Source: CAIQPS01 sp963721365
GTDB lineage: Bacteria > Actinomycetota > Thermoleophilia > RBG-16-64-13
Reading direction: 5' to 3'
DNA length: 64,000 bases
NCBI GenBank assembly: GCA_963721365.1
Contig: CAVRJE010000008.1
Location: forward strand, 145,136 to 209,135
The notes beneath the pieces were generated by a model. That model was not told the origin of the DNA and made no database searches. It was given only the letters and a program-made list of their open reading frames with translations. Shown piece by piece: positions 28,515 to 39,505 of this stretch (position 1 is the first letter of the stretch; the number at the start of each line of letters is the position of its first letter). A program made the translations under genes and the position numbers.

Positions 28515-29526
28515 TTAGTTCTTGCTGCCCGAGAAACCGGGCGTGCCGCCCGCGAGTCCCAAGTTGTCCTTGACCAGCCGGTACAGTCCCCGCTCGGTGC
28601 TGGCGCGGATGGATACGTAGCACTGATCGCAAGCTCTCCCGCGTTGGCCTGAACCCTCTCGCCGCCTCCTTGCGCGAAGAGTACTGCGCGTCGGGGTACA
28701 TCGAGCAGGCGTTGATAAGGCCGTCGGGGCGCACGACCATGAAGCGCCGCCCCGCCTGGCAGCCCTTCATCCCCCCTTCGGCGAAGAAGCGATAGGTCTG
28801 CTCCAGGATGTAGTCGGAGTTCATGACCGCCGAGGAAGTGCGCCGGTGCTCCTTGAGAAAGTCGAAGTGCCGGCGGAGCAGGGCGAGATCCTCGGGCGCC
28901 GTGATGCAGAGGCTCCGATCGCCGGTCCGCAACGGGCTGTAAGCGCTGAACGAGATCTGGGTGCCCCACTCCTCGGCCTGAGCCACCAGCCCGGGGATCT
29001 CGGCGAAGTTCTCGTGGGTCAACGCGGAATTGAGCACGATGTTCCCCCGCCCGTACTGCTTGATGAGGTAGGGGATGATCTCGCTCATCTTGGCGTACAG
29101 CCCTGGGACAAGCCGGAAATCGTCGTGCCGCTCGTCGGGGAAGTCGAGCGATATGGAAAAGAGCGACACCCCTGCCTTATTGAGCGCGAGATACCGTTGC
29201 TCGGTCATGAGCCACCAGTTGCTCACCAAGACGACCATGGGGAGACCACCCGGCCGCTTGACGGCGCGGACGATATCTTCCAAGTCGTCGCGCAGGAGGG
29301 GTTCGCCGCCGGACAACTGGCACACGCCCGGCCTGAACTCTTTGGAGTAGCGCGCGTAGTCGGCGGGCGTCATCAGCTTCGACTCGGACTTGATGCCGCC
29401 CTTATCGCAGTGCACGCAGTCGGCACAGCACGAGTGGGTTACTTCGAACGATAGGCAGACCGGCCAGCCTTTGGCCCGGTTCCATAGCGACCTGACGCCG
29501 ATGTGGACCGATTCGGTGGTCTTCAT
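28515..29526 (-). CDS. Radical SAM protein with SPASM-like C-terminus
   Basis: About 337 residues. The SAM-cluster motif is CADCVHC within THSCCADCVHCDKGG, followed by GVCQLSGGEPLLRDDL. The C-terminal region has CQAGRRFMVVRPDGLINAC and a later CDQC-type pair, suggesting an auxiliary cluster. One frameshift near 28650. Convergent with the DUF3052 gene. The peptide or small-molecule substrate is unknown and no precursor peptide is visible nearby. Confidence 0.82.
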
Positions 29527-29728
29527 GCTCGGGATGCTTCCATTTCGACGAGGCCCGCGGGCCGTTGGCTTCTCGCCCGACACTGTACCGCACGGGTCCC
29601 GGCCCGCCTAGCCCCGGGGCGAATGCGCGCCCGATGCCCGAGGAGGCTGCTGAGGTTCTTCCGCCAATGGTACGATTCTGCTGACCACGGCTGCTGACAA
29701 CCAAGAGACCGGCAGGTGGTGCCGCTAC

Positions 29729-30883
29729 GTGCTTGATCACATAGTCGATCTCCTCAATGCGTTAGGTATCGCGGCGCCCGGGCGCACGGGATGGATAACC
29801 GTGATCCTCACGTTCATCATCGCGGGGCTCGCGGCGTGGCGCTTCATACCTCGGCTCAGGGTCTTCTCGCTGAAGGTCGGCTGGGCCGACGAACCGAACC
29901 CGCGGCGCCTCAATAAGGAGCCCCTCCCCAATGCCGGCGGCCTGGCCATCTTCGCCGCGGTGACCGTGGCCCTGATCATCGCCACTCTGCTCCGCCCCAT
30001 CGTCATCGAGCACGTACAGGTGGGCGTGCTGGCCATCCTGCTCGGCGGGTCATTCTTGATCATGGCCGGCTTCATAGACGACCAGTTCGGCCTGCCTCCC
30101 GTCTTCCGCCTGGGCGTGCAGTTGATGGCCGCGCTACTGCTGGTGAGCACGGGCATCCGTATCGATGTGGCCTTCGGCGGGAGCATGGCCGTGACCCTCT
30201 CGGTCGTCTTTACGGTCATCTGGGTGATGGCCATCACGAACGCGGTCAACTTGATCGACGGCGTGGATGGCCTTGCGGGGGGAGTGAGTTTCATCACCGC
30301 CATGAGCCTGCTTGCCGTGTCGGCTCAAGATCAGAGAAAAGCAGCCGCCACCCTCGTTCTCGCGGCCGTGGGTGGCGCGGCCCTGGGGTTCCTTCGCCAC
30401 AACTTCCCGCCTTCTCGCATCATCATGGGAGACAGCGGCGCCTACTTCTTCGGCTTCGTGCTGGCGGCGACGAGCATCCTGGGGGGACTCAAGGTAACCA
30501 CCCTCTTCTCTCTGTTCCCCACCGTGCTGTTCCTCTTCGTGCCTTTGCTCGACACGGTCATCGTCATATTCCGGCGCCTGCTCGAACGGAGAAACCCCAT
30601 CTCCAGTCCCGGCACCGACCACATCCATCACCGGCTCCTCGCGCGGGGACTGTCGCCGGCCCGCACCGTCGTTCTGCTGCTGAGCGTCACCATGGTGGCG
30701 AACGTCGTGGCCATGGCCGTCCAGGGACTGTCGGCCTTGGTCATCGTCGTCACCACCCTAGGAATCCTGGGCCTGCTGGCTCTGGTCGCCTGGAGGCGCC
30801 GGCGCGCCTTCCGCCGCGCGGCGGCACGGCAGTCCGCGATGCCACTTGCCGCCGAACCGGGCGACGAAAAGCCTTTGGGATAG
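29729..30883 (+). CDS. Undecaprenyl-phosphate sugar-1-phosphate transferase (WecA/TagO/MraY fold)
   Basis: 384 residues, 10-11 helices. MAGFIDDQFGLPP (Asp pair), NAVNLIDGVDGLAGG, PSRIIMGDSGAYFFGF and DHIHHRLL are the family's catalytic loops. It starts wall-polymer or glycan lipid-carrier synthesis by loading GlcNAc-1-P or similar onto undecaprenyl phosphate. The GTG start is chosen from the family length. No other glycan genes are adjacent. Confidence 0.9.
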   Translation: MLDHIVDLLNALGIAAPGRTGWITVILTFIIAGLAAWRFIPRLRVFSLKVGWADEPNPRRLNKEPLPNAGGLAIFAAVTVALIIATLLRPIVIEHVQVGVLAILLGGSFLIMAGFIDDQFGLPPVFRLGVQLMAALLLVSTGIRIDVAFGGSMAVTLSVVFTVIWVMAITNAVNLIDGVDGLAGGVSFITAMSLLAVSAQDQRKAAATLVLAAVGGAALGFLRHNFPPSRIIMGDSGAYFFGFVLAATSILGGLKVTTLFSLFPTVLFLFVPLLDTVIVIFRRLLERRNPISSPGTDHIHHRLLARGLSPARTVVLLLSVTMVANVVAMAVQGLSALVIVVTTLGILGLLALVAWRRRRAFRRAAARQSAMPLAAEPGDEKPLG

Positions 30884-30980
30884 TCGCCGCGAGCCCTCGA
30901 AACCAAAGTCGCCCTTGCTCCGTCGTAGCGGCAACCGAAAAGACAAACGGGGTGTGAGTCTTTTGATTGGAGGGTGCGAG

Positions 30981-31424
30981 ATGGGCAGATCCAGGAAACA
31001 TCAGGGCATCGCGGCGATCGTCCTTATCCTCATCATCGTCGGGACGGCGATCGTGAGTGCGGGCTGTGGCAGCCAGTCCGGAGCAGCGGGGGGTCCGGTC
31101 AAACTGACCGAAGCCGATAACGGCAAGACGGTCACGGTCAAAGTCGGCGATACCGTCCAGGTGATCCTCCCCGGCAACCCGACCACCGGGTACTCCTGGT
31201 CGACCTCCCTCAGCGACAAGGACGCGGCCGTGCTACAGCAGCAGGGTGACGCGGCCTACACGCAGGAGTCCACCGACCCGAGCCTCGTGGGTGGCGGCGG
31301 CGCGTTCACCTTCACGTTCAAGGCCGCGGCTCCCGGGCAGGTGGTACTGAAGTTCGACTACGCCCGTCCGTTTGAGAGCGTGCAGCCTCTCCAGACCTAC
31401 TCGGTGACGGTCACGGTCGAGTAG
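30981..31424 (+). CDS. Chagasin-type (I42) protease inhibitor lipoprotein
   Basis: 147 residues. A signal peptide with lipobox VSAGCGS is followed by an immunoglobulin-like domain carrying the three inhibitory loops: NPTTGYSW, GGGGAFTFTFKA and YARPFE. I42 members inhibit papain-family cysteine peptidases (established). GGAGGG precedes the ATG. It is probably anchored at the outer face of the membrane. Confidence 0.88.
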   Translation: MGRSRKHQGIAAIVLILIIVGTAIVSAGCGSQSGAAGGPVKLTEADNGKTVTVKVGDTVQVILPGNPTTGYSWSTSLSDKDAAVLQQQGDAAYTQESTDPSLVGGGGAFTFTFKAAAPGQVVLKFDYARPFESVQPLQTYSVTVTVE

Positions 31425-31430
31425 CGCCGT

Positions 31431-32199
31431 TCAGTCCGAAAGGAACCGCCCCGGATCGGCCATAAAGTCCCGATACAGCCGGTAGTGGGACGTATGCTCG
31501 TACGAAGTCTCGGCGATGGGCCCGTCGCCCAGCACGAACACCTGGGCCCCCTTCACCGCCATGATCACCGGTGAATGGGTGGCGATGACGAACTGGGCGT
31601 GCCCGCGCCGGCGGTATTCGGAGAGCAGACGCAGCAGTTCGAGCTGGCTTGCCGGCGAGAGCGCGGCCTCGGGCTCGTCGAGGAAGTACAGCCCCGGGAT
31701 CTGATAGCGGCCGCGGAAGTAGGCGAGAAGGCCCTCCCCCCGGGAGCGGAGCGTCAGCTTCTCTCCTCCGTGGTATCGGGCCTGGCCGGGATCGACTTCG
31801 GTGACGTCGTCGATGAACTCCGCCCACTCCCTGAAGCTCTCGGCGCTGAAGACCCCACCCTTCACGGAGCCCCGCGCCAGAACGACCTCGACGTACTCAC
31901 TGAGCGCCCACGCCGGGTAGCTCGCCGGCAGCCGCGATGGCGCTCCGACTTCCGCGCGGCTCCTCTTCGGCTGTGCCCAGATGTGAAAACCGCAGCGCCG
32001 TGCGATCGCCTCGATCAGCGTCGACTTTCCCGATCCGTTCTCGCCCACAAGGAAGGCCACGCTCTCGGTGAAGGCGGAGCTCCTGCCGTTGCTGGAACGC
32101 CGGGACGTTGAACGGGTAGACCGCTCGATCGGGGAACTCATCCCCCCGTATCCGCACGCCCTCCAGCCAGATAGCCTGGCCCCCGGCGCCGTCGCTCAT
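31431..32199 (-). CDS. AAA/ABC-type ATPase (RecF-like)
   Basis: About 255 residues: FLVGENGSGKSTLIEAIA (Walker A), GLYFLDEPEAALSPASQ (signature plus Walker B) and FVIATHSPVIM (switch His). Standalone ATPases of this type are widespread and act in DNA-end or defence-type complexes, but the role here is unclear. One frameshift near 32085. Its first residues run in frame from the upstream lipoprotein without a stop. Convergent with the I42 inhibitor gene. Confidence 0.8.
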
Positions 32200-33071
32200 C
32201 CGGCTCACTGCGTTGGTGGTCAGGCTCAGGTTCCCCAGGTTCATGTTCACGGTGATCGTGAGGAGCTTGCCCTGCGTCTTGGCACCCGCCGCGGGCGTCT
32301 GGTACGTCTTGCCCTCCGTCGTCCAACCTCCCTCATGGGTGATGTTGGTCAGATTGCCCTTGACGACCACTTCGGCCGCTGTGGTGGACGGGACGATGAT
32401 GTGGACGCTGCCGACGCCCGCCGAGATGCTGACCGACCCGTCGCTCCGCAGATTCCCATCGAAATCGAGAGTGAACGAGCCTGCTCCGCCTTTGAACTCC
32501 ATCTTCTTGAAGTTGGCGTCAGCCGAGCCCGCTGAGCGTGACACTGCGAGGCCCCCGTCTCGTAGCTGAGCAGATCCATCTGGCTCTGGTTGGCGGCGGA
32601 GAACTTCACCTGGCTCTTGGACGCCCCGTCCTTGATGCTGAGCCTCTGCAGCGAGAGGCCGCCGAACTCGTACGTTCCTTCGTAGGCGCCGGCCGTGATG
32701 GCCAACCGTACGGGAGTCCTGCCCAACTTCAGCTCCCAGTCGTTGACGATGTCGCCGCCCAGACCTGACAGCCCCTTGGTGCTCCCCTGCTTGATGCTGA
32801 GCGAGGAGTCGGTCCGGGTGACGTTGGGCTTCCAGCTCGCCACGTTGTAGCGGATGACGCCCGACGCCAGGCCTGTCGGCCCCCGCCTGGACGGAGAGCT
32901 TGCCCGCGCCCATGCTCAGGGTCACGTCGGTGACCGCGGCGCTGCCGAGGGGTTCGTCGATCACCAACTCCTGCGTGGGTCCCGTGGCGACACCGCACCC
33001 GGCCAGGAATAGCGTCGCCCCGAGGGCGAACGTCGACCACGACCACCTGTGATCATCGTCTTCCGATTCAT
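32200..33071 (-). CDS. Toast-rack/DUF2154-like lipoprotein
   Basis: About 290 residues: an N-terminal signal with a lipobox-type Cys, then TSWKPNVT-like and GLGGDIVNDWELKLG strands, and a repetitive right-handed beta region (ANFKKMEFKGGAGSFTLDFD, VSISAGVGSVHIIVP). This matches the 'toast rack' domain found in envelope-stress or phage-shock-linked proteins. Frameshifts near 33030, 32880 and 32560. GGGGGCGACC precedes the ATG, which sits at or overlaps the PAP2 stop. Confidence 0.7.
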
Positions 33072-33988
33072 GGTCGCCCCCTCTTCCTCGTCGTCTGCGT
33101 CCGCACGCCGGACGCGTCGCCCGCCTCTCATCTCAATATCACAGATCGGCGAGCAACGGGTCGAGTGTGCGGTCAGGATGTACGCGGCCACGCAAAGGAT
33201 CACCACAAACACGACGGCCGCGACCCGCACCGCCTTCCGCGCAGGCGGACGAGGTGCGAACAGCCGCGAATCCTCCCTGCGAACGGACGAACATGGCGCA
33301 GGTACCTCCAGATGCCGGCCAGGAAGACCAACAGCCAGGCGCCACCCAGGACCCACCCGCCCAGCACGTCGGACAGCCAGTGGACACCCAGGTAGACCCG
33401 CGACACTCCGATGAGCCCGGCGATCACCGTGGCGACCACAAGGGCCACCCACGCCCGGCCGGCCGCTCCCCGGCGCCACCGGAACGCCACGTAGACGAGC
33501 AGGCCGAGGAAGACCAGCGTGGTCAGAGCGTGACCCGAGGGCATGCTTGCCGAGCTGGGCATCGCGATGAGGGCGTCGTCCACTGGCGGTCGCAGCCCGG
33601 CCGACCACGGCCTTCGCCACTTCGGACACCGCCCAGCCGATCAGCAATCCCACCGCGACGAGCACGGCCTGCGCCCGCCTACCCCACACGGCCAGCATCA
33701 GGACGGCGAGAATCCCAACGCTCCCAGCACGGGAGGGTTGCCGAGGAGAGTGATCGCCCAGAAGAACTGGCTGCGCCCCGGGGTGCGCCAGGCGATGAAA
33801 GCGTCGGAGATCCGACGGTCCCAGGCCGAGAGGGCGGAATCGGGACCGGAGGCCAAGGCGAGGGCGATGAAGATGGCGAGCAGCGCTGCCGCGACCAAGA
33901 GCGCAGCGGCGACGCCCGCGCGCGCGGCCCGCGGGCGGCCCCGGCGGTCCGGCGTCACCTGGTCTGGGACCGCGCTGTCGGTGCTCAC
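33072..33988 (-). CDS. PAP2 superfamily membrane phosphatase
   Basis: About 300 residues, six helices. Phosphatase motifs KAVVGR..RP, PSSASMPSGHALTT and SRVYLGVHWLSDVLGGW are all present. It dephosphorylates lipid phosphates such as undecaprenyl pyrophosphate or phosphatidate. The GTG start overlaps the GyrI-like gene's TGA by four bases. Frameshifts near 33715, 33600 and 33270. A last helix (VRVAAVVFVVILCVAAYIL) and a basic/acidic tail follow the catalytic core. Confidence 0.8.
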
Positions 33989-34648
33989 CCGGCCGGCACG
34001 ACCTGGTGGCGCAGCACCGTCTTCAGGTTCTCGGGCTTGGCCGTGCGCGGGTCGCCGAGGTAGATCTCGTGGTGGCGCCCGTGGAACCGGTACCCGTTCT
34101 GGTCGGCGAATTCGCCCATCCGCATGAGCGTGGCCGGCTCGTCGGCGTACGGGACCGATGTGCATCACCTGCACGCAGAGCCCCTCTTCGAAGCGCTCGA
34201 GCCGGAGCCGGTCGAGCGGCTGCGTGTCGGCCCCCTCCTTGGCGCGCTTCGTGCGCAACTGCTCCACCGCCTCGGCGAACATGTCCGCGGTTATGTGATC
34301 GGGCTGCATCATCATGAGCGTCCACAGCCACTGGTCGGACGCGGCGTAGTCGGCGCCTCCCTCCGGCGTCGTCCACAGACCCTCGAGAGCCATGACCGTG
34401 TAGTCGATCGGGTTCTCCGCCCGCTTCTTGGACGTGAACTTGAGGGTGTAGGAGATCCCATAGAGTGCCCCGATCGCGGCCGCGAAACCCGGAGAGTCGC
34501 CCGGCATCAGGCCGGGCTCTATCTGGCCGTCGATCATGACGAACTGCATCTCGGGCACCGTGACCAGTACGCACTCCTTGGCCGAGGGCAGATAGAGATG
34601 CTTGAGCTGTTTCTTGAGATCGAGTTTCGCGGGAGCATCGCTGGCCAT
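33985..34648 (-). CDS. GyrI-like small-molecule-binding domain protein
   Basis: About 220 residues of the GyrI-like/SOUL-related binding fold. KECVLVTVPEMQFVMIDGQ, FAAAIGALYGISYTLKF, YTVMALEGLWTTPEG, VMHIGPYADEPATL and FHGRHHEIYLGDPR typify the standalone YhhN-free 'GyrI-like' family, sometimes drug- or cyclopropanoid-hydrolysing (established for some members). One frameshift near 34160. First gene of the four-gene overlapping operon. Confidence 0.8.
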
Positions 34649-34901
34649 GACCTACCTCCCCGAGATGAGACGCCTGCACACCATCATACTTGCGCTTATA
34701 CTTCGTGACGAAACCGTCAACGTGAATCATCTGGCGACGGCCGGGACCAAGTAGCATCGACCGCGGTTCGCCCTCGCGAGCCGCCCCTTTCCGCCGCTCC
34801 GCACGACTTCGCGCTACCATGGCCAATGAGAAGACTATCCGAATGCTGCCCGCGTGCTGTTCCTCGCAACGAGGCGGGCACGACGAAACCAAGGAGGAGC
34901 C

Positions 34902-35204
34902 ATGAAAGAAGTCCCCGGGCTCTACGCCGAATTCCGCGCGCAATTCCCCGAGATCCTCGAGAAGAACGAAGAACTGGGCCGCATGGTCCACGAGCAGGGT
35001 CCCCTGGACGAGAAGACCCGTTCCCTGGTGAAGATAGGGATCGCGGCGGCCAGCCTCCACCTGACCTCGGTAACCACCCAGGTCGCCCGGGCCCGGGAGG
35101 CCGGAGCCAACGAGGACGAGATACTTCACGCCCTCTTGCTCGTCATCCCCACGTGCGGATTCCCGACCTTCATGCAGGCCTACCGCGAGTACAAAGGCGA
35201 GTAA
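34902..35204 (+). CDS. Carboxymuconolactone decarboxylase / AhpD-like protein
   Basis: 100 residues. DEKTRSLVKIGIAAASLHLT and AREAGANEDEILHALLLVIP match the CMD fold; the AhpD CxxC active site is not present (a single Cys in PTCGFPTF). AAGGAGGA precedes the ATG. It lies three bases before putA and probably belongs to the same transcript. Confidence 0.8.
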   Translation: MKEVPGLYAEFRAQFPEILEKNEELGRMVHEQGPLDEKTRSLVKIGIAAASLHLTSVTTQVARAREAGANEDEILHALLLVIPTCGFPTFMQAYREYKGE

Positions 35205-35207
35205 GCC

Positions 35208-38200
35208 ATGTCGCCGGAGCGATCCAACGGGGACGATGCCGCCCGATCTGAGGGACTTGCCGGCGAGAGCGGAGCCGCGGCGAAGCTGCCACCGAGCGGA
35301 GCGGAGAGCGCAGCCGGTCGACGGGCTGGATGAGGAGGTCGAGCTCAAGGACGACCTGGATGGCCCGACGTGCCTTGGCGAATCGCCGAGTGGAGACCGG
35401 CCGACCCCGAGCTTCGCGTCCACGAGATCGGCATGCAGCTCTACGAGTCGACGGTCGAGCGCGGACCGGCCAAGGCGGCCGCCTCGTTCGTGACCGGGCG
35501 GGCCATGCAGCGCCGCATCCTCGCCCAGGCGATGGCGGATCCGGCCTTCAAGACCCAGCTCTTCCGCTTCGTCGACGTGTACCCCAGCATCCGCGACTCG
35601 GGCGATCTGCTCCGGCATCTCCGCAGCTACCTCGGCAGCGTGGACGTCGCCGCGTCCTCTCGACCGGCTGGTCGCGACCGACAAGAAGACGGCTGCCGAG
35701 TTGGGCGGTCACTCGTCTTACCGAGCGGGGCATGCAGCGCATGGCCGAGAGCCTCATCGCGGGCCGCGACGCCACCGACGCGCTGCCCACTTTGAAGCGG
35801 CTCCGCCGCCGGCACACCGGCTTCACCCTGGACCTCCTGGGCGAGACCTGCTTCAGCGACGCCGAGTCCGAAGACGTACGCCCGGCGCTACCACGACCTT
35901 CTGGACTACCTGCCGGGCAAGGTCGCCCGCTGGGGCGAGGATCGGGCTATCGACCAGTCGCCCTACGGCCCCGAGCCAAGGGTGAACGTCTCCTTGAAGG
36001 TCAGCTCTCTCTACTCCCAGATCGATCCGCTCGATTTCGACGGTTCGCGGCGGGCCCTGGTCTCGGCCTTGAAGCCCCTGTTTCTCAAAGCCCGGGACAA
36101 CGGCGTCTTTCTTAGTATCGACGTAGAGCGTTTCGTCCACCGGGATCTCACCTATGCCGCGTTCGCCGACCTGTGCCGGGATCCCGAGCTCCGCGACTAT
36201 CCGCATCTCGGGATAGCGGTCCAGGCCTACATGCGGGACAGCGCGGAGATCGTTCAAGGTCTGATCCATCTGGCCCGGGACCGCGGGACCCCGTTCACCG
36301 TGCGTCTGGTCAAGGGCGCTTACTGGGACTACGAGACCATCCTCACCGCCCAGGAGCATTGGCCTCCCCCGGTGTTCCTCCGCAAGGCGGAGACCGACGC
36401 TCAGTTCGAGCGACTCGCGAAGAAGATCATCGACAACTGGCAATGGACCCGTCCGGCTCTCGGCACCCACAACATCCGGAGCATAGCGGTCGGTATGGCA
36501 GCGGCCGAGGCGGCCGGATTGCCCGCGACCGCGGTCGAGATCCAGGTGCTGCACGGCATGGCCGATTCGATCCGCAGGGCCGCTGTGCGCCAGGGCTACC
36601 GGGTGCGCGAGTACGTGCCGGTGGGAGAGCTGATCCCCGGCATGGCCTACCTGGTCCGGCGCCTGCTCGAGAACACCGCGAACGAGTCCTTCTTGCGCCT
36701 GACCTTCGCCGAGCACGAGGACCCGGAGTCGCTGCTGGCGCCCGCCGGCGCTAAAGCAGGCGGCCGAAGACAGCGCCCGAGGGCGCCGCGCCGCCATCCG
36801 CCGAGGGCGAGAGCTCACGCGCCCGTTCCAGAACGAACCGCACGCCGACTTCTCGCGGGAAGCCAACCGGAAGCGCCATGGAGAAGGCTCTCGCGACCAT
36901 CGCCGCGAGCGCCGGCCGCGACTACGCTCTCCTCATCGACGGCTCCCCGGTGCAGACCGGTGAGTGGCTCACCTCCGTCAACCCGGCCCATCCCACGCCA
37001 GGTCGTCGGCAGGGTGGCGGCGGCGAGCAAGGCCGAGGTCGACCGGGCGCTCGACAGCGCTGTGGGCGCCTTCCACTTCTGGCGCGACACTCCGGCCGCC
37101 GAACGGGCGGACATACTCTTCAAGGCCGCCGCCGCCATGCGGGCGCAGCGTTTCGAGTTGGCCGCGCTGGAGGTCATGGAGGCAGGCAAGCCCTGGCGGG
37201 AAGCCGACGCCGATGTCTGCGAAGCCATCGACTTCCTCGAGTACTACGGCCGGGAGATGCTGCGGCTCTCGGAAGTCCGGCAACTCAGCGACGTGCCGGG
37301 CGAGAGCGACCTCTACTTCTACGAGCCGCGGGGTGTGGCGGCCGTCATCGCCCCGTGGAACTTCCCGCTGGCCATCCCCACCGGCATGGTCGCGGCGGCT
37401 CTTGTCGCCGGCAACAGCGTGGTCTTCAAGCCCGCTACTCCCACGCCCGGTGCTCGGCTACGCGATGGTGCGCATCCTGCACGAGGCGGGCGTGCCCGGC
37501 GGGGTCCTCAGCTTCCTGCCCGGCTCGGGCGGCGAGATCGGCGACTACCTGGCGGCCGACCCGCGCGTGGACCTCATCGCCTTCACCGGGAGCCTCGAGG
37601 TGGGCCTCTCGATCATGGACAGAGCAAGCGGCGCCGCTCCGGGGCAACGCAGCATCAAGCGGGTCATCACCGAGATGGGCGGCAAGAACGCCATCATCGT
37701 CGACACCGACGCCGACCTGGACGCGGCCGTCGAGGGAGTGCTGGTCTCGGCCTTCGGCTATGCCGGGCAGAAGTGCTCGGCCTGCAGCCGCGTGGTGGTC
37801 CTCGACACCATCTACGACCAGTTCCTCCGCCGTCTCACGCAGGCGACCGACGAGCCTCAAGTCGGGCGACCCGGCCGACCCCGGCACCCGGATGGGCCCG
37901 GTCATAAGCGCCGATGCCCGCGACCGCATCCTCGGCTACATCGAGATGGGCAAGCGGGAGGCGACCCTGGTGGTGCCGGCGGCCGGAGGAGGCCGCCGGC
38001 TCGGCCCGCGGCGCGGGCGACTCCCCCGAACCGGAGACGGAGACCCGACCGGGACGCCCATAACCCCGCCGTTGCCGCTCAGATGGGCGATATCGACCTC
38101 CAGACCTTCGCCGGCGCCATGGAAAGCGACACCCGGGCTCGAGGCAACGGCTCAGGGCGATGTCGCCCAGAAAGCCGAAGAGACTGAGGAAGCCCCGGCG

Positions 38201-38825
38201 CCGGCTTCCCGCTGAGCAGAATCCCCCCGGCGATGCTCCGGAGGACGTGCCGCCGTCACGGGCAGCACCGGCGAAGCGGCCGACCGACCAAGCCGCGCCC
38301 GAGGAGCCGGGCTATTTCGTCCTGCCCCACATCTTCTCGGACGTACCTCCCGATTCGACCATCGCTCAGGAGGAGATCTTCGGCCCGGTGCTCGCCGTCA
38401 TCCGGGCCAGCAACTTCGACGAAGCTCTGGAACAGGCGCTCGGCGTCCGCTACGGCCTCACGGGCGGCCTGTATTCCCGGAACCCGGCCCACATCATGCG
38501 GGCGGTCAGGGAGTTCCGGGTCGGCAATCTCTACATCAACCGGCCGATCACCGGCGCGATGGTGGGGCGCCAGCCGTTCGGCGGCTCCCGCATGAGCGGG
38601 GTGGGCTCCAAGGCGGGCGGGCCCGACTACCTGCTGCAGTTCATGGAGCCCCGCGTGGTGACCGAGAACACCATTAGAAGAGGATTCGCGCCGGACGGAC
38701 GGGTCCAACGCACCGGCACCAGGTGCTCCACCTGCTTGAACTCGGGGTCGCCGGTCACGACCGTCGCGCCTTCATCCAGGGCGAGCGCCACCACGAAGGC
38801 GTCACCGAGCGAGATTGGATGCTGA
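35208..38825 (+). CDS. putA: Bifunctional proline dehydrogenase / P5C dehydrogenase
   Basis: About 1,170 residues. The FAD-dependent proline dehydrogenase domain shows LFRFVDVYPSI, VNVSLKVSSLYSQ, SIDVERFVHRDLTY, AVQAYMRDS and RLVKGAYWDYE. The P5C dehydrogenase domain shows IAPWNFPLAIPTGM, FTGSLEVGL, ITEMGGKNAIIVD and the catalytic Cys in GYAGQKCSACSR. It oxidises proline to glutamate. An unusual ~115-residue Ala/Pro/Glu-rich insertion lies before GYFVLPHIF (about 37975-38310). Frameshifts near 35330, 35400, 35660, 35870, 36760, 37000, 37440, 37855 and 38140. The natural end is probably near 38703; the open frame runs on to the coordinate given. Confidence 0.88.
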
Positions 38826-39110
38826 GCCTTGACGCTCGCCGCCGCAGAGTATGGCCCGCCGGTCCAGGTCAGGATCAGCGCGGGCAGACTCTTCCAGAAG
38901 GGCGAGCGAGGCCGCGACCGCTTCGACCCCCTTGCGCCGCTCGACGATGTAGCAGATCTCGGCGACGCTCATGGCCGAGATCAGTACCCGGCAGTCGCCA
39001 TCTCTCGCTGCGGAGAGTATCTCGTCCACGGCCGCCGCCCCCGGTTCATCGAGCAGGAACGACAAGATCGCGTGCGTGTCGAGAACAATAACGGGACTAT
39101 TGGACGTCAT
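38627..39110 (-). CDS. PIN-domain (VapC-like) toxin
   Basis: About 160 residues. VIVLDTHAILSFLLDEPG, MSVAEICYIVERRKG, LGDAFVVALALDEGA and VVTGDPEFK provide the PIN acidic residues. One frameshift near 38830. The 3' end lies antisense to the putA C-terminus. It overlaps its AbrB-type partner's end by 14 bases. Confidence 0.8.
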
Positions 39111-39366
39111 CGCCTGCGAAAGCCCGGAGCTTCCGCTCTTCAGCCTCTACTGTCGCGCCGCCGCTCTTCTCGCAGGTCTTCGAGTAGGGGGCCGGCTCCT
39201 CTGAGCATCCCTCGGCCTTCCTGACAGAGTCCCTTAGCACGGGAACGAGCGTCAAGACACCTCCGTAGTCGATGACGTGGACGGCGTCCCCCGGCTTCAG
39301 CCCGTATTTCTTCCTAAGATCGGCAGGAATCACGACCCATCCTTTGCTCGAGATCGTCTGCGCCAC
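39097..39366 (-). CDS. AbrB/MazE-type antitoxin
   Basis: 89 residues with the swapped-hairpin DNA-binding domain at the N-terminus (ISSKGWVVIPADLRKKYGLKPG, written here only as a region at residues 5-26; key residues K8, P14, R18, K20). A charged C-terminal tail is suited to toxin binding. Cotranscribed with the PIN gene downstream. Confidence 0.82.
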   Translation of the reverse strand: MAQTISSKGWVVIPADLRKKYGLKPGDAVHVIDYGGVLTLVPVLRDSVRKAEGCSEEPAPYSKTCEKSGGATVEAEERKLRAFAGDDVQ

Positions 39367-39505
39367 TGCCTGCCTCCCGATGGTCGCCCCCGTTATACAT
39401 CATCGCCATAAAGTATAACGCGCGCACTGGGCGACCGGGACGGCAACCATCAGGATGACCTGAGTGCGCGGATCGTCGGCTGCGACTTTGGGCTGAGCCA
39501 GAAGG

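Noticed and set aside
34023..35684. 553-residue reverse-strand frame
   Set aside because: Spans antisense to putA and the CMD gene and the wrong frame of the GyrI-like gene; no coherent domain.
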